Part shown: positions 48,001 to 58,614 of the stretch, piece by piece
Layout: each line of letters opens with the position of its first letter
Position numbering within the stretch: the first letter of the stretch is position 1
NCBI GenBank assembly: GCA_001661515.1
Contig: LUVW01000001.1
Coordinates: forward strand, 1,641,820 to 1,705,819
Source: Capniomyces stellatus
Taxonomy: Eukaryota; Kickxellomycota; Harpellomycetes; Harpellales; Legeriomycetaceae
Length of the DNA stretch: 64,000 bases
Reading direction: 5' to 3'
Made by a program: the position numbers and the translations under genes
The notes under the pieces: generated by a model
The model's database searches: none
What the model saw: only the letters and a program-made list of their open reading frames with translations
Told to the model about the DNA's origin: nothing

Positions 48001-48099
48001 AAGAGTTTTATATTCAGCTCTGTCTATACACCAACCGATAGCCAGAAAAAGTGGCAACATGTAGCGACTACAATGTCGGTCAGCCCCCCTTCAAACTAA
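45067..48099 (+). CDS. ENA1: ENA-type (P-type IID) Na+/K+ exporting ATPase
   Basis: P-type ATPase of 1010 aa in one exon, matching fungal ENA pumps that export Na+ or K+ at the plasma membrane or endomembranes. The N-terminal cation-ATPase domain has KDRLEKYGQN. The actuator has LLTGEALAV. M4 reads ISVIPEGLVAVITLTMALG. The phosphorylation site CSDKTGTLTQ carries Asp341. The nucleotide domain has FALIKGATERV and MLTGDHPITATAIAKQ, and the hinge is MTGDGVNDSPSLKMADVG (about residues 688-705). The C-terminal half carries six membrane helices. Type IID rather than SERCA is judged from the M4 to P-site stretch (VRQLNALETLGSVTNVCSDK). The start has an acceptor-like CACTAG six bases upstream and a TATA-like word at 45035-45043, so the 5' end could be longer. 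ENA pumps are usually salt- or pH-induced; no such site is seen here. Confidence 0.93.
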   Translation: MKENIKESIKENIQEHVAYHTLSVDAVARLFGTSLTDGLDSEQVKDRLEKYGQNILKGEGGISPLKILIKQFTNIMTVILIAATILSFAIRDYEEGVVIVLIIIINSGVGFTQEYKAEKTVDSLRRMTSPTAQALRNGRLLTIPTIEVVPGDIIYFEGGSVVGADCRLFDVFNFEVDEALLTGEALAVLKSNVVFEEENTPLGDRLNIGYSSTLVTKGRSKGIVFSTGMKSEVGKIAKQLMTTNSSEKTRLSKSLDTMSLFLLAMAILLILLVFGVNKFVFSSGTLLYGIALAISVIPEGLVAVITLTMALGVRRMGKNKALVRQLNALETLGSVTNVCSDKTGTLTQSKMVLVRAWTPAEGIFYVSGLGFQPIGEILNMSDLVEDGGKKKLSTRITKENMTLSLYNLILISSLCNMSELKLDQATNEWFGIGDPTEIALQVFSSKAGYGKEELVSEENGWDVFYEFSFDSSIKLMTVVASNKEKARFALIKGATERVIECCSQVLINGDLVSITSEELIRLTQSSVDSMARDGLRVISLAYKEIKEHELAETPDKWERSWVEKDMVYVGIVGIYDPPRAESRTSVESCFKAGIMVHMLTGDHPITATAIAKQVGIIPNLSGVENSGAGSVEAQLDVSGMVMTATEFDALSNKEIDEMPDLPLVIARCTPETKVRLIEALHRRDMIVAMTGDGVNDSPSLKMADVGIAMGMTGSDVAKQAAQIILTDDNFSTIVRAIAEGRRIFTNIQRFITALIGGNVAEVVCLTIGLAFIDSSKMTVFPLSPVAILANNLLTGTPLAMALGTEEAPENNMDNPPRNIKKGLFTKEVLSDILFNGVVIGALSISGFYFALIYDYQNARFRQMELGNECDNEFNETCVDVYRARGANFAILTILILIFSYSCRDTRKQTLSINKLKNAYENKFLFYSFWSGIVLMMIALYVPKLNTSVFKHSAISWEWLIILVAMVLYLSIDATYKYCKSFIFSSVYTPTDSQKKWQHVATTMSVSPPSN

Positions 48100-49115
48100 A
48101 TGTGTTATCTTTTTTGCTTTTGCTTTTGCTTTTGCTTTTACTTTTACATTTACATTTACTTTTTGTTATTGACTTAATTCTACTATCATTACTAGCTGAA
48201 ATGGCTTAACTATTTATTTACTATTGCTTTTTGTTGCTCGTTTTTATTTTATTTTAACAGACTTGGTGCTCAAATATATTTTTTGTCCTATTTTTGTTGA
48301 CGAATTCATACTTTATGGGGCTTTGGTGTTTTTTTTACTCATTGAATTATACTATATCTAAAAGTAAGTGAGTGATGGACGGAGGGTTTGTTTACCGATT
48401 TTACTAATAATTAATTTCCAAACAGATACTATCAGTAATGGTTCTTTGCTTTTTCTTTTGTATTTGCTTTGATGCAAGATCTTTTATTTGGTGGGTTTAA
48501 GCAAACCAATTCGATAGTGCAACTAAGATCAACACAAAATTCGTTTAGTCATTTGCCAAAGTCGTAAATAAAATAAATAATAGTATCACTAACGCTATCG
48601 ATAAAAATGTTGCAGAATACACAAATCAGATATTTATTTTAACGGCACAAAGTCAGTGGATCTGTCCAATGGTGTGAGATAATCAATTGGTTCAATTTCA
48701 AAGGTTACAAAAGGGCTTTGAAGAAACCCATCAGAATTGGAAAGATAAAAGAAAAAGACAATTAAAAAGAAAAAGGCAATTAAACAGAAAAAGTGATTAA
48801 AAAGTTTAAAAAAAAAGTTACCATTTTGGAATCAAAAGAAAGGAAAATTGGAGTTCAGCAGATACTAAAAAAAAAAAAAACGAAATTGTATCCAAAAAAA
48901 AAAAGGAATCTAATAAATAAATAAATAATAAAGAGCAAATAAAGGTACATAGTTAAGGCGCCAACAAAGATCAGAATTCTTAAAGTCGAGATCTAAAAAG
49001 CTACAAGTAATAACAAAACCCAGGCCAGTTCTTATTTGAGTGTATTTAAAAATATTACCAAATAAACACAAACCAGCAAATTCAAATAATAAGAGCAACA
49101 AGTAAATTTGGAATA
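48100..49115. other. AT-rich spacer
   Basis: Contains a CTTTTG/CTTTTA hexamer repeat right after the ENA stop codon (48113-48160). No gene seen. Confidence 0.55.
48113..48160. repeat. TTTGCT/TTTACT hexamer repeat
   Basis: About eight imperfect hexamers in the 3' flank of the ENA gene. Confidence 0.8.
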
Positions 49116-51658
49116 ATGAAGGCTAGTACAATCGGATTGCTGACTACAGTTGGCGTTATTGGAGCAGGGATAGGTTATTTGGCGTATTTTGATTACAAGA
49201 GAAGAAATGATCCAAACTTCCGCAAGAAGCTAGGTAAATCTATTTTATACAAAAAGAAGGGGGGGGGGTGGGGAAGGTTGAATAACTGAGGAGCAGTTTA
49301 TTAGCTTGGCACAAATATAAACTGGATAGTTGATGACAAAGATTGAAAAGGTAGAAATAAAGTGGTTGAAGAGTAGCAGGGTTAAATGAGTGTAGACTAA
49401 CAAGAAGGATAAAATAACTAAATTTAAAAATTTGTAGTCCGTGACCACAAAAAGGCCAACAAACTGGCTCATAAAGTAGCAGAGGAAAACGAGACTACAT
49501 TGGGCGAGGTTGCAGAAAGGCTGGTTAGATCATTACAAGGAACAGAAATCCCAGCAAAGCCAGAGGAAAAAGAGGCATACTTTATGAAGGAGGTTAGCAC
49601 TGGAGAAGCAGTCTGCGCCCAAGGTAATTTGATCAACCAAAATAAGATATAAAGTAGCAGAGAGTGGTTGGAGAGAAAAATAGAATAAAATAAAGGTTGT
49701 ATGGATCAAATTTATTGGTAAAATGGGATATAAACAAAATGATTTAACGTAAAATAGGACCAGGAGGATATGAAGAGGCAGCAAAACACTTTTACCAAGC
49801 GTTGAAGGTGTATCCTAACCCAATAGAGCTGGTGATGATATACCAAAAGACGGTTCCTGAAAGAGTGTTTGGGCTTGTTATGGCAATGATGTCGCAGGAA
49901 GTAAAGATCAAGCAAGACAGATACTATGAGGTATTCCCACCACACCAAATGAACGTAAAGGTGATTGACAAGAAAAGAGAGAAGGCAAAAGCAGCAGCAG
50001 CAGCAGCAGCAGCCAAATCAAGTGCCGAAAAGAAGAAGTCAAGCAGAACAAAGGCAGGCAAGGTGGAGAAGGCTAAAGAAAACGAGGTGGATGATGACTT
50101 GACAAAGACGGATTCAGACAATGTGGGGCTATACGCCAACCGAGATTTCGAAGCAGGAGAAACAATATATTCCGAAGAAAGTGTTGTGTCAAGCCTATTG
50201 ATGACAGCAAACAGTCAAGATTTCTGTTTGAACTGTGCGGCAGAACTAGTAAAGGGTGGAGATGTAGATCAGGTAGAAGAGGAGAAGGTAGAAGAGGAGA
50301 AGGTAGAAGAGGAGAAGGTAGAAGAGGAGAAGGTAGAAGAGGAGACAGAAGCAGGAGATAAATCCGAAATTGAGGGAGATGATGAAAAGAAGACTGATGA
50401 AAAGGCAGCAGAATTGGAAACAGAACAAGAAGAGGAAAAGAAAGAGGAGGAGGAAAAGGTTAAAATTAATGAATTGGGAGAGCAGCTGGCTACAAAGGAA
50501 GAGTTGGCACCACCATCATCGCCAAAGCTGGTTATGTCGTACTCGCAAGCAGCAATCAAGGGAGTTGAGCAAGAAAAGAACAAGATAGATCTGGAGAAAT
50601 TGAAGAAACAGTCAAGCTGTCCAGTATGCAAAACGGCGAAATACTGTACAATCAAGTGCAAAGACGAGCATTACTCGGTTGAGCACCAGTACTTGTGCAC
50701 AGGCCAAGAACACCACGAGTCAGAGTTTGCTGACCAGTTAAAGTTCAAAAAGATGATTGAGAAAGAAAGCACAATCATTCCAAAGCTGATTAGCTCGTTC
50801 TTTGGGACGCTAATTGACTTTGAGACTAAAAAGGAAAAGTGTCTGGCTTTGGGACTAAACGTGCCAGCAAACAAGCTGAGCTACTTGGATTCTGAGGACA
50901 AAACCATCGAGTTTACCACCTGGGAACATCTTGAAAGACTGCCGATTATTGGCAAAGACAGCATGGTTCTGAACGGCTCAGATAAGCAGAACGCTGTTGA
51001 CGTTGAGGCTCTTACCCTGCTAAACAGAATTCTTGGCTCCAAAATTGCTGGGTTAAGCGAGTTTGTTACTCTTGAAAGGTACTTGGTCATCAAGGCCAAA
51101 CTGCTAAGCAACTGTATTGCCTTCAGCTCCTCCGAATTGGAAAACCAGGCTGAAAATATCCTCAGAACTGAAGAATATTTCTCAATTCCAACCGACGAAT
51201 CCCGTGCTGCTGGCGATTCTAGACCCGCTGTTCCTGACACTTCCGTTGACCCAACTTTATCCCAACAACCAGAAACACCTGCTCAATCTGAATCTGAATC
51301 TGAATCTGAGACTGAATCTAAATCTAAATCTAAAACCGAAACCGAAGTCGAAGTCGAAGCTGTAGCTGTAGCTGTAGCTGAATCTGATGAAAAGACCGAA
51401 TCCAAGACTGAAACCGATCAAAAGGACGAGTCTGACTCTAATACCCCTACTGAAACATTCAAATCTCTTTCAAACTTGAAAACATCTCCAAACTGTGTTG
51501 GTCTGTTCATTGTTTCAAGCTACATCTCCCCAAGCGATCCTGCAAAAGAAACTCCTGCCAACGTCTCATTCAAGTTCCTCAATGGATCCAACAAACTCAC
51601 CATTGTCGCCAAATCCCCAATCAAACAAAACGACCAATTGTTTGCTGACTTTATTTAA
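49116..51658 (+). CDS. TOM20: Tom20 mitochondrial import receptor with a C-terminal MYND/SET-like extension
   Basis: Three exons: 49116-49233, 49438-49623 and 49758-51658, giving 734 aa; typical Tom20 has about 150-190. Residues 5-25 form the N-terminal outer-membrane anchor (IGLLTTVGVIGAGIGYLAYF). The Tom20 domain follows, with YFMKEVSTGEAVCAQG and AAKHFYQALKVYPNPIELV, which binds presequences in the cytosol. After a poly-Ala/Lys linker comes a SMYD-like section: NVGLYANRDFEAGETIYSEE (SET N-terminal part), a Cys pair (FCLNC), a long acidic insert, and a MYND-like zinc finger at about residues 387-416 (CPVCKTAKYC, IKCKDEHYSVEH, then C). The end (GLFIVSSYISPSDP, then VAKSPIKQNDQLFADF) aligns with the SET C-terminal part but lacks the NHSCxPN signature. 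Methyltransferase activity is therefore doubtful. No stop or frame break separates the parts. Confidence 0.88.
50270..50345 (+). repeat. 15-bp minisatellite coding for (EEKVE)n
   Basis: Five tandem copies of a unit close to GAGGAGAAGGTAGAA in the acidic insert of the Tom20 fusion. Confidence 0.9.
51286..51400 (+). repeat. Hexamer repeats coding for (SE/SK/TE/VE/VA)n
   Basis: Runs of TCTGAA, TCTAAA, GTCGAA and GTAGCT hexamers give alternating Ser-Glu, Ser-Lys, Val-Glu and Val-Ala in the linker before the last SET-like segment. Confidence 0.85.
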
Positions 51659-51703
51659 CTTTCTTTCTTTTTTTCCTTTTCCATATCAACAATTACTATC
51701 TAT

Positions 51704-51734
<31 letters not shown>

Positions 51735-54700
51735 CTTTTAGTTTTCTTTTTATACAATAAATCTTTCGCTAGCTTTAACTTATCCAAACCATTATTACTT
51801 TTTTTTTTTCTGTCAATATAAAGGCAATGCGATGTCTCTTTGTTTAGACACACCAGAAAAGCTGAATCGGTTTGACTATGGAAATAAAATCACTAAGAAA
51901 ACAATCAAATAGTTGGAGATAAACCAACAATGCTCATTTAGCAATAATATCCCTGGTCATTCCGTGAGCCACCAGCCTGAACTGACTGTGACAATATCTC
52001 CCAACACAAAACCAACTTTTTACCTCTTTTTGGACCACCGATTGCTTTCTTTAAACTCTCTGGATAATCATAATTCTCGACCTAATAGGTCCTTGCATGC
52101 TCCAGATACTTCTCAAACCCCGTCATACCCAACATTACCAATCCCGGCATCCTCATACTTGGCTTTTTTTTTACAAACCTGCTACAACTCAATGTCTTGG
52201 CTCCTCCTTTACCACCACCACCACCTCTTTTGTGAATTCCCACTATTTTCAAAGATCTGTCGACAAAGTAGTACCTCTCTTCATCTTTATTTTCCTAGCA
52301 TCTTTACTAGTGTTACCATCAATACATCCCAACACTTCATCGACAGTACAATGGTTTGTATTTCCTCTCACCAGCACAACTGATGCTATTAACAAGCCTG
52401 CAGAAATATTGAACTCCATCTCTGTTTCCCTGTCCCTAAATCTGCCAAACTTGCCGGTTTGCGAGCTTTATTCTTATTTTTTAATTAATCATAAGCGTCT
52501 GTTTAGAGTTTCTGGCTGATGCTGGTGGTATAGACTGCATCCAATGTTGGTGATGATATTGCTATTGCTACTTGATATTACTACTTGATTTTATTTTAAC
52601 TACTTAGTTCATATACATGAATAACTTAAAACCCAATACTATCAGCATAGACCAATTATATGGGGTCTATTGGACTTTGCGCCATTTCTTAGCTCAAAAC
52701 TTTTGTCGAACTATCGACCACATACCTCGGCGGCTTTGCTTCATAAGGCCTGGTGTTTGGCATCCCCAATGAAGTGATGATATCAACGTGATGTAGAGGG
52801 TGGTAACATAAGTAGGTAAGACCCTGGGTTAATCTCGTTGTGTACTTCTGTTATGCCTTTCGATATATCCATCCTCAGCGCGTGGAGCTAGTACGATGAA
52901 GACAAACTATTTATTATCTAACATTTGTTATTCATTATCTACAGTTTATTGCCTATTATTTATTTGCCCAATGTACAGTAATAATCATGCGACATCATTC
53001 GACCAGACTGGACTGCTTAGCCCTTCTACGCAACACTTTATACTATTCTAAATTGATATTTTGAGACACACCGCCTTGTCTCGATACATCAAACCTTAGA
53101 AAAGCGATTGATCCTCAACCGCCAATTACTGTTTAGCAAACCATTTCAACCAATATTTACAAAACCACTGCTACTTTGGTATTTACTAGTATAATTTAGC
53201 GAACCACAACCACACTTGCACATTCTACAAGAACATTATCAAAGGTTGTTCCATATGCCATTGGCTGTGCTCATTTAACATCTAATTATAGAATCAGAAG
53301 GTGGCGTTTTCTTAATTTCTTAATTTCTGTTCCGGCTTAACCACGGAAATTAAACTGTCACTTTCTCCGATTCTTGGCACTGTATTGGAGCTTACTCGTA
53401 CTTTTATTTGTTTTGGCTTATGTTGAAAAATATGGATTAGATTTTTTTTATAATTCTCAAACTCTCTTGAGAAAAACTAATTGCGTCTTTACTTTTATAT
53501 CCAAGTTTTAATCGAATTTAATATACTTTGTAGGTTATTGCTTATAGATTCGTCATTATTAGGATTTATAGGATACTTTCTTCTATTTGTTTTTAGCCCA
53601 GTTGGGAATGCCTCTTTTATTATTTTTATTGAAAAGAGAATGTATATTTCCTTGTGTTGACATTCTTTGCTACATTGTTATTTTGTTTTTATTGAAGTAT
53701 CATTGTCATGCTTTTTAGTAACAAAAATTATTATTTTGATTCCGATATCGCCAAGCCGTTTTTATATTTAATCTGTGATTTTCGACTCTAGAGACACGAG
53801 TTGAGTTTAAACAAAGTGCTATTCAACTATATACCTATAAGACCGATTATTACTGATACTGTCTTGTCTGGACTCTAGTGAAATGACCTTTTTTTTTTTT
53901 TGAAGTATCGCTTTGGGTTACTCCTTTCCCTTCTCACTTACAGCATTATCTTATGGGAATATTCACTCAACGCCACTGATTTACAGATTACAGTTAAGGA
54001 TACAAGATGCAGTCTGTATTTATTTTGTATTCATCTATTTCTCAAGAACTTGTAGCATCTATATCATTGTGGCTTTACTAACATATGACACCAAGGTTGT
54101 GCTGTATGTACTGGCTTGTTTATAAACTCTTTGATTTAAAAGGGAAGTTGGTATTAGGGAAACCACCATTCTTTGGTGTCATCTTTCAATAACTCCGAAT
54201 TTTAAGTCAGGGCTTTACTAATGTAATACATTACTGTTGCCGGGCTAAACATTGAAGTGTGTTTAATGGTAAAGATTTTTAATGTTTTAAATTCGAAAAC
54301 TTGTGAGTTAAAAATAACTTTAGACTTTTAAACGTTTGTATAGAGTTCCCAAGTTGGATTAGGAAATGGTGGAGTACATCTAAATTTAATTAGTAGCTTT
54401 GTTAAATAATGCTGTGACTTTATTTAGACTCTTTCCACTATTTGAAAACAGTGCGTACATTTAAATAGACTATACACTCTATTTATTCGATTTTGCCTAT
54501 GCCCTGAATATTGCGTTGTGAAATATAAGGCAATTCAAAAAAACTATTCAAGCGTTGCACCACGTTTTTTTTAAAAGTAAAACCAAGATTTTGTAGTTGC
54601 TGCAACAGTTGGATAGTTGTAGAAAATAGCAATTAAAGGTTTATTTTAAGTTGACATCCAGTTAAAGTCGAATATCTCTATATTATAGTGGGGGGTTTTT

Positions 54701-54990
54701 TTTTACTACTTGGTTTTGTTGATATAATATGAACCAAGTCGAGATAACATAACAACAGCACTATTGAGCATTGTATTACTTTATACACTGTTATTTGAAA
54801 TACCAGCTCATATATCTTGTAAGCGAGCACTTGGATGAAATTTTATTAGCGTGTGTTGCCGGTTTTATAAAGATAGGATTAGGACTCATAACCAGTAGTG
54901 ATATTTAAATGGTACTATTCCTTTGTAAGTTTTACTAGCAGCAACTAAAAGAACATATCGGCTGTGTAGAGTAGTACAAGGTGATAATTC
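51659..54990. other. Long intergenic region with coding-like but broken segments
   Basis: A poly-A run (about 51709-51734) follows the TOM20 stop. Two less AT-rich patches (about 51930-52540 and 52680-52880) hold open, protein-like frames on the minus strand that could not be joined into a gene. From 52900 to 54990 the sequence is AT-rich with nothing recognised. Confidence 0.5.
51938..52294 (-). pseudogene. Possible gene remnant or unrecognised small gene
   Basis: A minus-strand frame stays open from a CTAG acceptor-like site at 52294 to 51938 except for one TAG (52082-52084). It reads like real protein (ERYYFVDRSLKIVGIHKRGG, then YDYPESLKKAIGG). A possible first exon (MEFNISAGLLIASVVL) lies upstream with a GTGAGA donor. 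No family is recognised, and the complementary strand is open too, so this is weak. Confidence 0.25.
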
Positions 54991-57417
54991 ATGAGTAAGA
55001 GAAGGAAGAGTAGAGAGCACTCGATCGGTAGCAGTGAAATAAGAATAAAAACATACTTTAATGCACAAAATAGTGTAAAAAATGCAGCAGTATTTACAGG
55101 TACAAACATAAACTCACAAACTCAAAATAAAAATATAGACAGACCAGATAATAAGGTTAAAAAAAAAGAAAGGATGGCGAGTTTAAATAGGAACGCGTCT
55201 AAAAACAAACTGGCACAGCCAGAAAGCGAGAGTCCGGCATTTTCGGCCAAACGACAAGCAGAAAAGGATAGAAGACACCAAGCTGATAGCTTGACAATAA
55301 ACAGAGTGGAGAGCAGCAGTATTGACTCGCCGTCAACTTCGGCATCAAAGTATACCGTCAAAAACAAAGCGCACCTAAGAAAGTCTAACACTTTATTATT
55401 TGGGAATATTGATAATACAGCCAAGTGCGACTTGTATCAGACTAGTGAATTTGGCGAATACACGCAGAAGGTTATTAATTTTAATAGAGATAGTAGTAGC
55501 ATCACAAGTAGCAAGTGTATAAGCGAAGACTCGTCTCTGCTAGCAGGATTAAGCATAACGGATCATCAAAGCGAAGAAGGGTATGCTTTTACTAAAAGTA
55601 AATCCCAACTAACGCACACAAATTCAGACAGCTATGGAACAGACATACACAGCTTAGAAGACGGCTTTGGGATGGTTAAAAGCGAGCAAAGCCCAAAGTA
55701 TAGAGGCGAGACACCAAATGGGTCGCACTTGAGTATATATAGCAGTGGATTGAGTTTATTTAGCAAAAGTGCATGCGAATTTGGTTTAACAGATCCAAAC
55801 GATCGGGTTTTAAAAAGCAAAAAGTCAATACATAACACACTAACTACCCAAAATCGCAAAAATCAAAAGAAAGAAAATAAATTTGACGCAAAAAATAGAG
55901 ATAAAAGCGGTGGTGTACCTGATTTGAACCCCAAATCAAGGGTAAACTCGGTGGTAAGCATGGGAAATATTTCCATGAACGAGAACAAAAGCTCCTCGTT
56001 GTATATTAATAGCCAAAATCATTTCAAAAACAGAAGCATTTATTTGAAGTCAACAAGAACTTTGTCAGACAAGAACTCGTTTGACTTTAAAAACAGCAAC
56101 AAGCTGTCTTTTACACTTCTTGAAAATAAAAATGGAGTAAGAGATATCCGCCAAGCAGTTTTAAAGTCAGATGCAGTTCAGCAACTGTCTTATGCCAAGT
56201 ATTTGATAGACGTGATAGACTTTCTAATGAATATAAGCGATCAAGATCCAAGAAGCCAACCGGAAGATTTGGGTAGACACACTGCGTCCGTGTATAACAT
56301 GCATAGAAGTAAAGTTAATATGATGCAAGTAAGCGAATTTCCTGATAATAGCTCTGGTGTATCCTCGTTGGGTAAAGTTGATAGCGTTAAAGATGCATGT
56401 TCCAGCAAGGATGTGCTGATAGAAGAGGTGATATACATTTTAAAACATCTACAAAAACGAGGAAACAACGAGGCCACATATATTCTGGGCTGCTGGCTTG
56501 AGGAGGGAAAATATGGCGTTGGGGTTAACAAAGAAAAGGCAAACCAGCTATTTATGATTGCGTCAAAGTCGCACCACCCAGATGCCAACTATAAAGTTGC
56601 GGTCTACAGCGAGTCTCGGAAAAACTATTCAAACGCATTAGCATACTACCAGGCAGCAGCCACTCTAAACCAAGTGTCGTCGATTTATAGGCTGGCAATG
56701 ATACATCTTAAGGGTGAGCTGGGCCAAAATATAAATTACAAGCTGGCCATAAACTATCTGAAAAGGGCTGCCAAGGGTGCAAGCAAAGAATGCCCAGATG
56801 GAGCCTATGTTCTAGGTATAATATACTTGGGAGAGTACCATGACAAAACCGTGTACAAGTATTTTTTCGAGGATCACACTGAGGGCATTGATTTGCTGGA
56901 AAAGGCGTCTCAGTTAAACATGGCTGAGGCACAGGATAAGCTGGGTCGGATTTACGAGTTTGGTGAGTATGGAGTGACAGCCGATGCATACAGTAGTGTG
57001 ATGTACTATAGCTCCGCTGTTGAGAATAGTTTCCCTGCCTCGCAATACTCGTTATCAGAGTGGTACTTGTCTGGGTTTCCTGGCGTGATTGAGCAAAATG
57101 ACGAGCTATCATTCTATTATTGCAACAAGGCAGCTGAAAATGGCTATATCCCATCGTTTTACTTGCTTGGCTATTACTATGAGGTTGGAATTGGGGTCAA
57201 CAAAAGTATGAGCAAAGCTGTTGAGTTTTACAATAAGGGTGAGCTGCATGGGTGTATGGATTCGAAAAACAAACTAAAAGAGTTTAACATTGTTGAAAAA
57301 TCAAAGGGGAGTCGGTTAAAAAGAAGAGCAACGATTGTAGGGAGTTCGATTAGCAAGATGGGACTGGTTAGCCATAAGAGTCGGAAGTCAAAAAGTAAGG
57401 TCTGTGTTATAATGTAG
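54991..57417 (+). CDS. SKT5: Skt5/Chs4-like Sel1-repeat chitin synthase regulator
   Basis: Single-exon 808-aa protein. The first 470 residues are Ser/Lys-rich and probably disordered. From about residue 488, Sel1-like repeats follow one another: ATYILGCWLEEGKYGVGVNK, KLAINYLKRAAKGAS, GAYVLGIIYLGEY, AQDKLGRIYEFGEYGV, SQYSLSEWYLSGFPG and SFYLLGYYYEVGIGV. The last four residues are CVIM, a CaaX box for farnesylation, after a basic Lys/Arg/Ser stretch. This layout (disordered N-terminus, Sel1 array, basic tail, CaaX) is that of Skt5/Chs4, which recruits chitin synthase III to the bud neck or septum. Prenylation plus the basic patch would anchor it at the plasma membrane. Other Sel1 proteins are possible, but the CaaX tail makes Skt5-like the best fit. 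Confidence 0.87.
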   Translation: MSKRRKSREHSIGSSEIRIKTYFNAQNSVKNAAVFTGTNINSQTQNKNIDRPDNKVKKKERMASLNRNASKNKLAQPESESPAFSAKRQAEKDRRHQADSLTINRVESSSIDSPSTSASKYTVKNKAHLRKSNTLLFGNIDNTAKCDLYQTSEFGEYTQKVINFNRDSSSITSSKCISEDSSLLAGLSITDHQSEEGYAFTKSKSQLTHTNSDSYGTDIHSLEDGFGMVKSEQSPKYRGETPNGSHLSIYSSGLSLFSKSACEFGLTDPNDRVLKSKKSIHNTLTTQNRKNQKKENKFDAKNRDKSGGVPDLNPKSRVNSVVSMGNISMNENKSSSLYINSQNHFKNRSIYLKSTRTLSDKNSFDFKNSNKLSFTLLENKNGVRDIRQAVLKSDAVQQLSYAKYLIDVIDFLMNISDQDPRSQPEDLGRHTASVYNMHRSKVNMMQVSEFPDNSSGVSSLGKVDSVKDACSSKDVLIEEVIYILKHLQKRGNNEATYILGCWLEEGKYGVGVNKEKANQLFMIASKSHHPDANYKVAVYSESRKNYSNALAYYQAAATLNQVSSIYRLAMIHLKGELGQNINYKLAINYLKRAAKGASKECPDGAYVLGIIYLGEYHDKTVYKYFFEDHTEGIDLLEKASQLNMAEAQDKLGRIYEFGEYGVTADAYSSVMYYSSAVENSFPASQYSLSEWYLSGFPGVIEQNDELSFYYCNKAAENGYIPSFYLLGYYYEVGIGVNKSMSKAVEFYNKGELHGCMDSKNKLKEFNIVEKSKGSRLKRRATIVGSSISKMGLVSHKSRKSKSKVCVIM

Positions 57418-57477
57418 ATTTAACAAAAACAGCACCAGAATGTCATTTATTACTTGATCCGATTCAACATACATATA

Positions 57478-57479
<2 letters not shown>

Positions 57480-57512
<33 letters not shown>
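57480..57512. repeat. (GT)16 microsatellite
   Basis: Uninterrupted GT dinucleotides in the 3' flank of the SKT5-like gene. Confidence 0.95.
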
Positions 57513-57516
<4 letters not shown>

Positions 57517-58027
57517 TGATTGAAGAGCTCAAAGAGTGCACTCATTTGCCACCACTGTATTTGGCACTCGATGTTTATTCACATGATATTTAAACACTTA
57601 TTCATCTATCTAGTTGCTAGTTGTTATTTATTTATTTTGTTTATTTTTTGTTTACTTTTACTTTTCAAGCCAACTGTTCGGGCAGTTGGCTTGTGTCTTG
57701 ATTACCATTTTATCTTGTATTTGTTTAGCATTGTTTACTACGTTGTTAATTAGCTTTCAGGCATCTGTTAAGGTTCCACCCTGGTTTTTTTTTAATACTT
57801 TTTATGGTTTTTTTTTTTAAATATGCTACTTTCAAAACAATATTCCACTTATTTTTACAAAGCGACACTAGTTTAGTTTGGTGACAGTTCCAATGAAACT
57901 AAGCCAATGTCTTTGCTTCAACTAAGTCCCCTCGAGCGAAATTGTTTGTTAGGAGCAAATGCCCACATCCAATACGAAAGACTAAAAAGATAAGGGTGAA
58001 ACTTGAATAGACTTTGGGTTAACTTGA

Positions 58028-58102
58028 TTCGGCTTAATTTTGGCTTTGATTTTGGCTTAAATTCGGCTTTGATTTTGGCTTAATTTCGGCTTAATTTTGG
58101 CT
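58028..58102. repeat. 12-bp GGCTTAATTTTG-type minisatellite
   Basis: Six to seven imperfect copies alternating GGCTTAATTT(C/T) and GGCTTTGATTTT. Confidence 0.8.
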
Positions 58103-58614
58103 TGAAATAGTTTGAGGTCAATGCTTTTATTGCTTTGGTAATCGATTTTAAATGCAAATCCAAAAATATATAGATAAGGAAGCTATCCTTTGGATAAACG
58201 GTAGTCCTTCAGCGCTGATAAAAAGGTAATTGTAATTCCAACAAACTTCTACCAGTTCCTGCTTATTGAAATACAGCTCCTAAAACAAAAACACATCCAA
58301 ATTCAAAAAGAGTCAAAAATAAAAAACATAAACAAAAAACATAAACAAAAATGATTTCTAGCTCGATTTTAAAACAAGCAATCGGCTCACAAAAAGTAAA
58401 TTAACCCCCTCATCCGTTTCACCTTTTATTTTCAAACTGTTTACCGATTTTTTTTTGCAACTTGAAAACTTTGTATTAATACAAACTATTTATTTGAACT
58501 GGTGCCCTCGATAACAGAAAAATATTTTAAAGCTGCCGTTTGTTAATTGCGAGTATCTAATACTTATCTATACAACTCTTTGAAAATACGTAGAGATTTA
58601 TAAACACCCAAAAG

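Larger units (their letters stand above)
57418..58614. other. Intergenic region with GT microsatellite and GGCTT repeat
   Basis: GT dinucleotide repeat at 57480-57512 and a GGCTTAATTT-type repeat at about 58028-58102. No gene seen. Confidence 0.55.

Noticed and set aside
52680..52880. snRNA or SRP RNA in the less AT-rich patch
   Set aside because: No U1, U2, U4, U5, U6 or SRP conserved core motifs found; protein-like frames explain the composition better.
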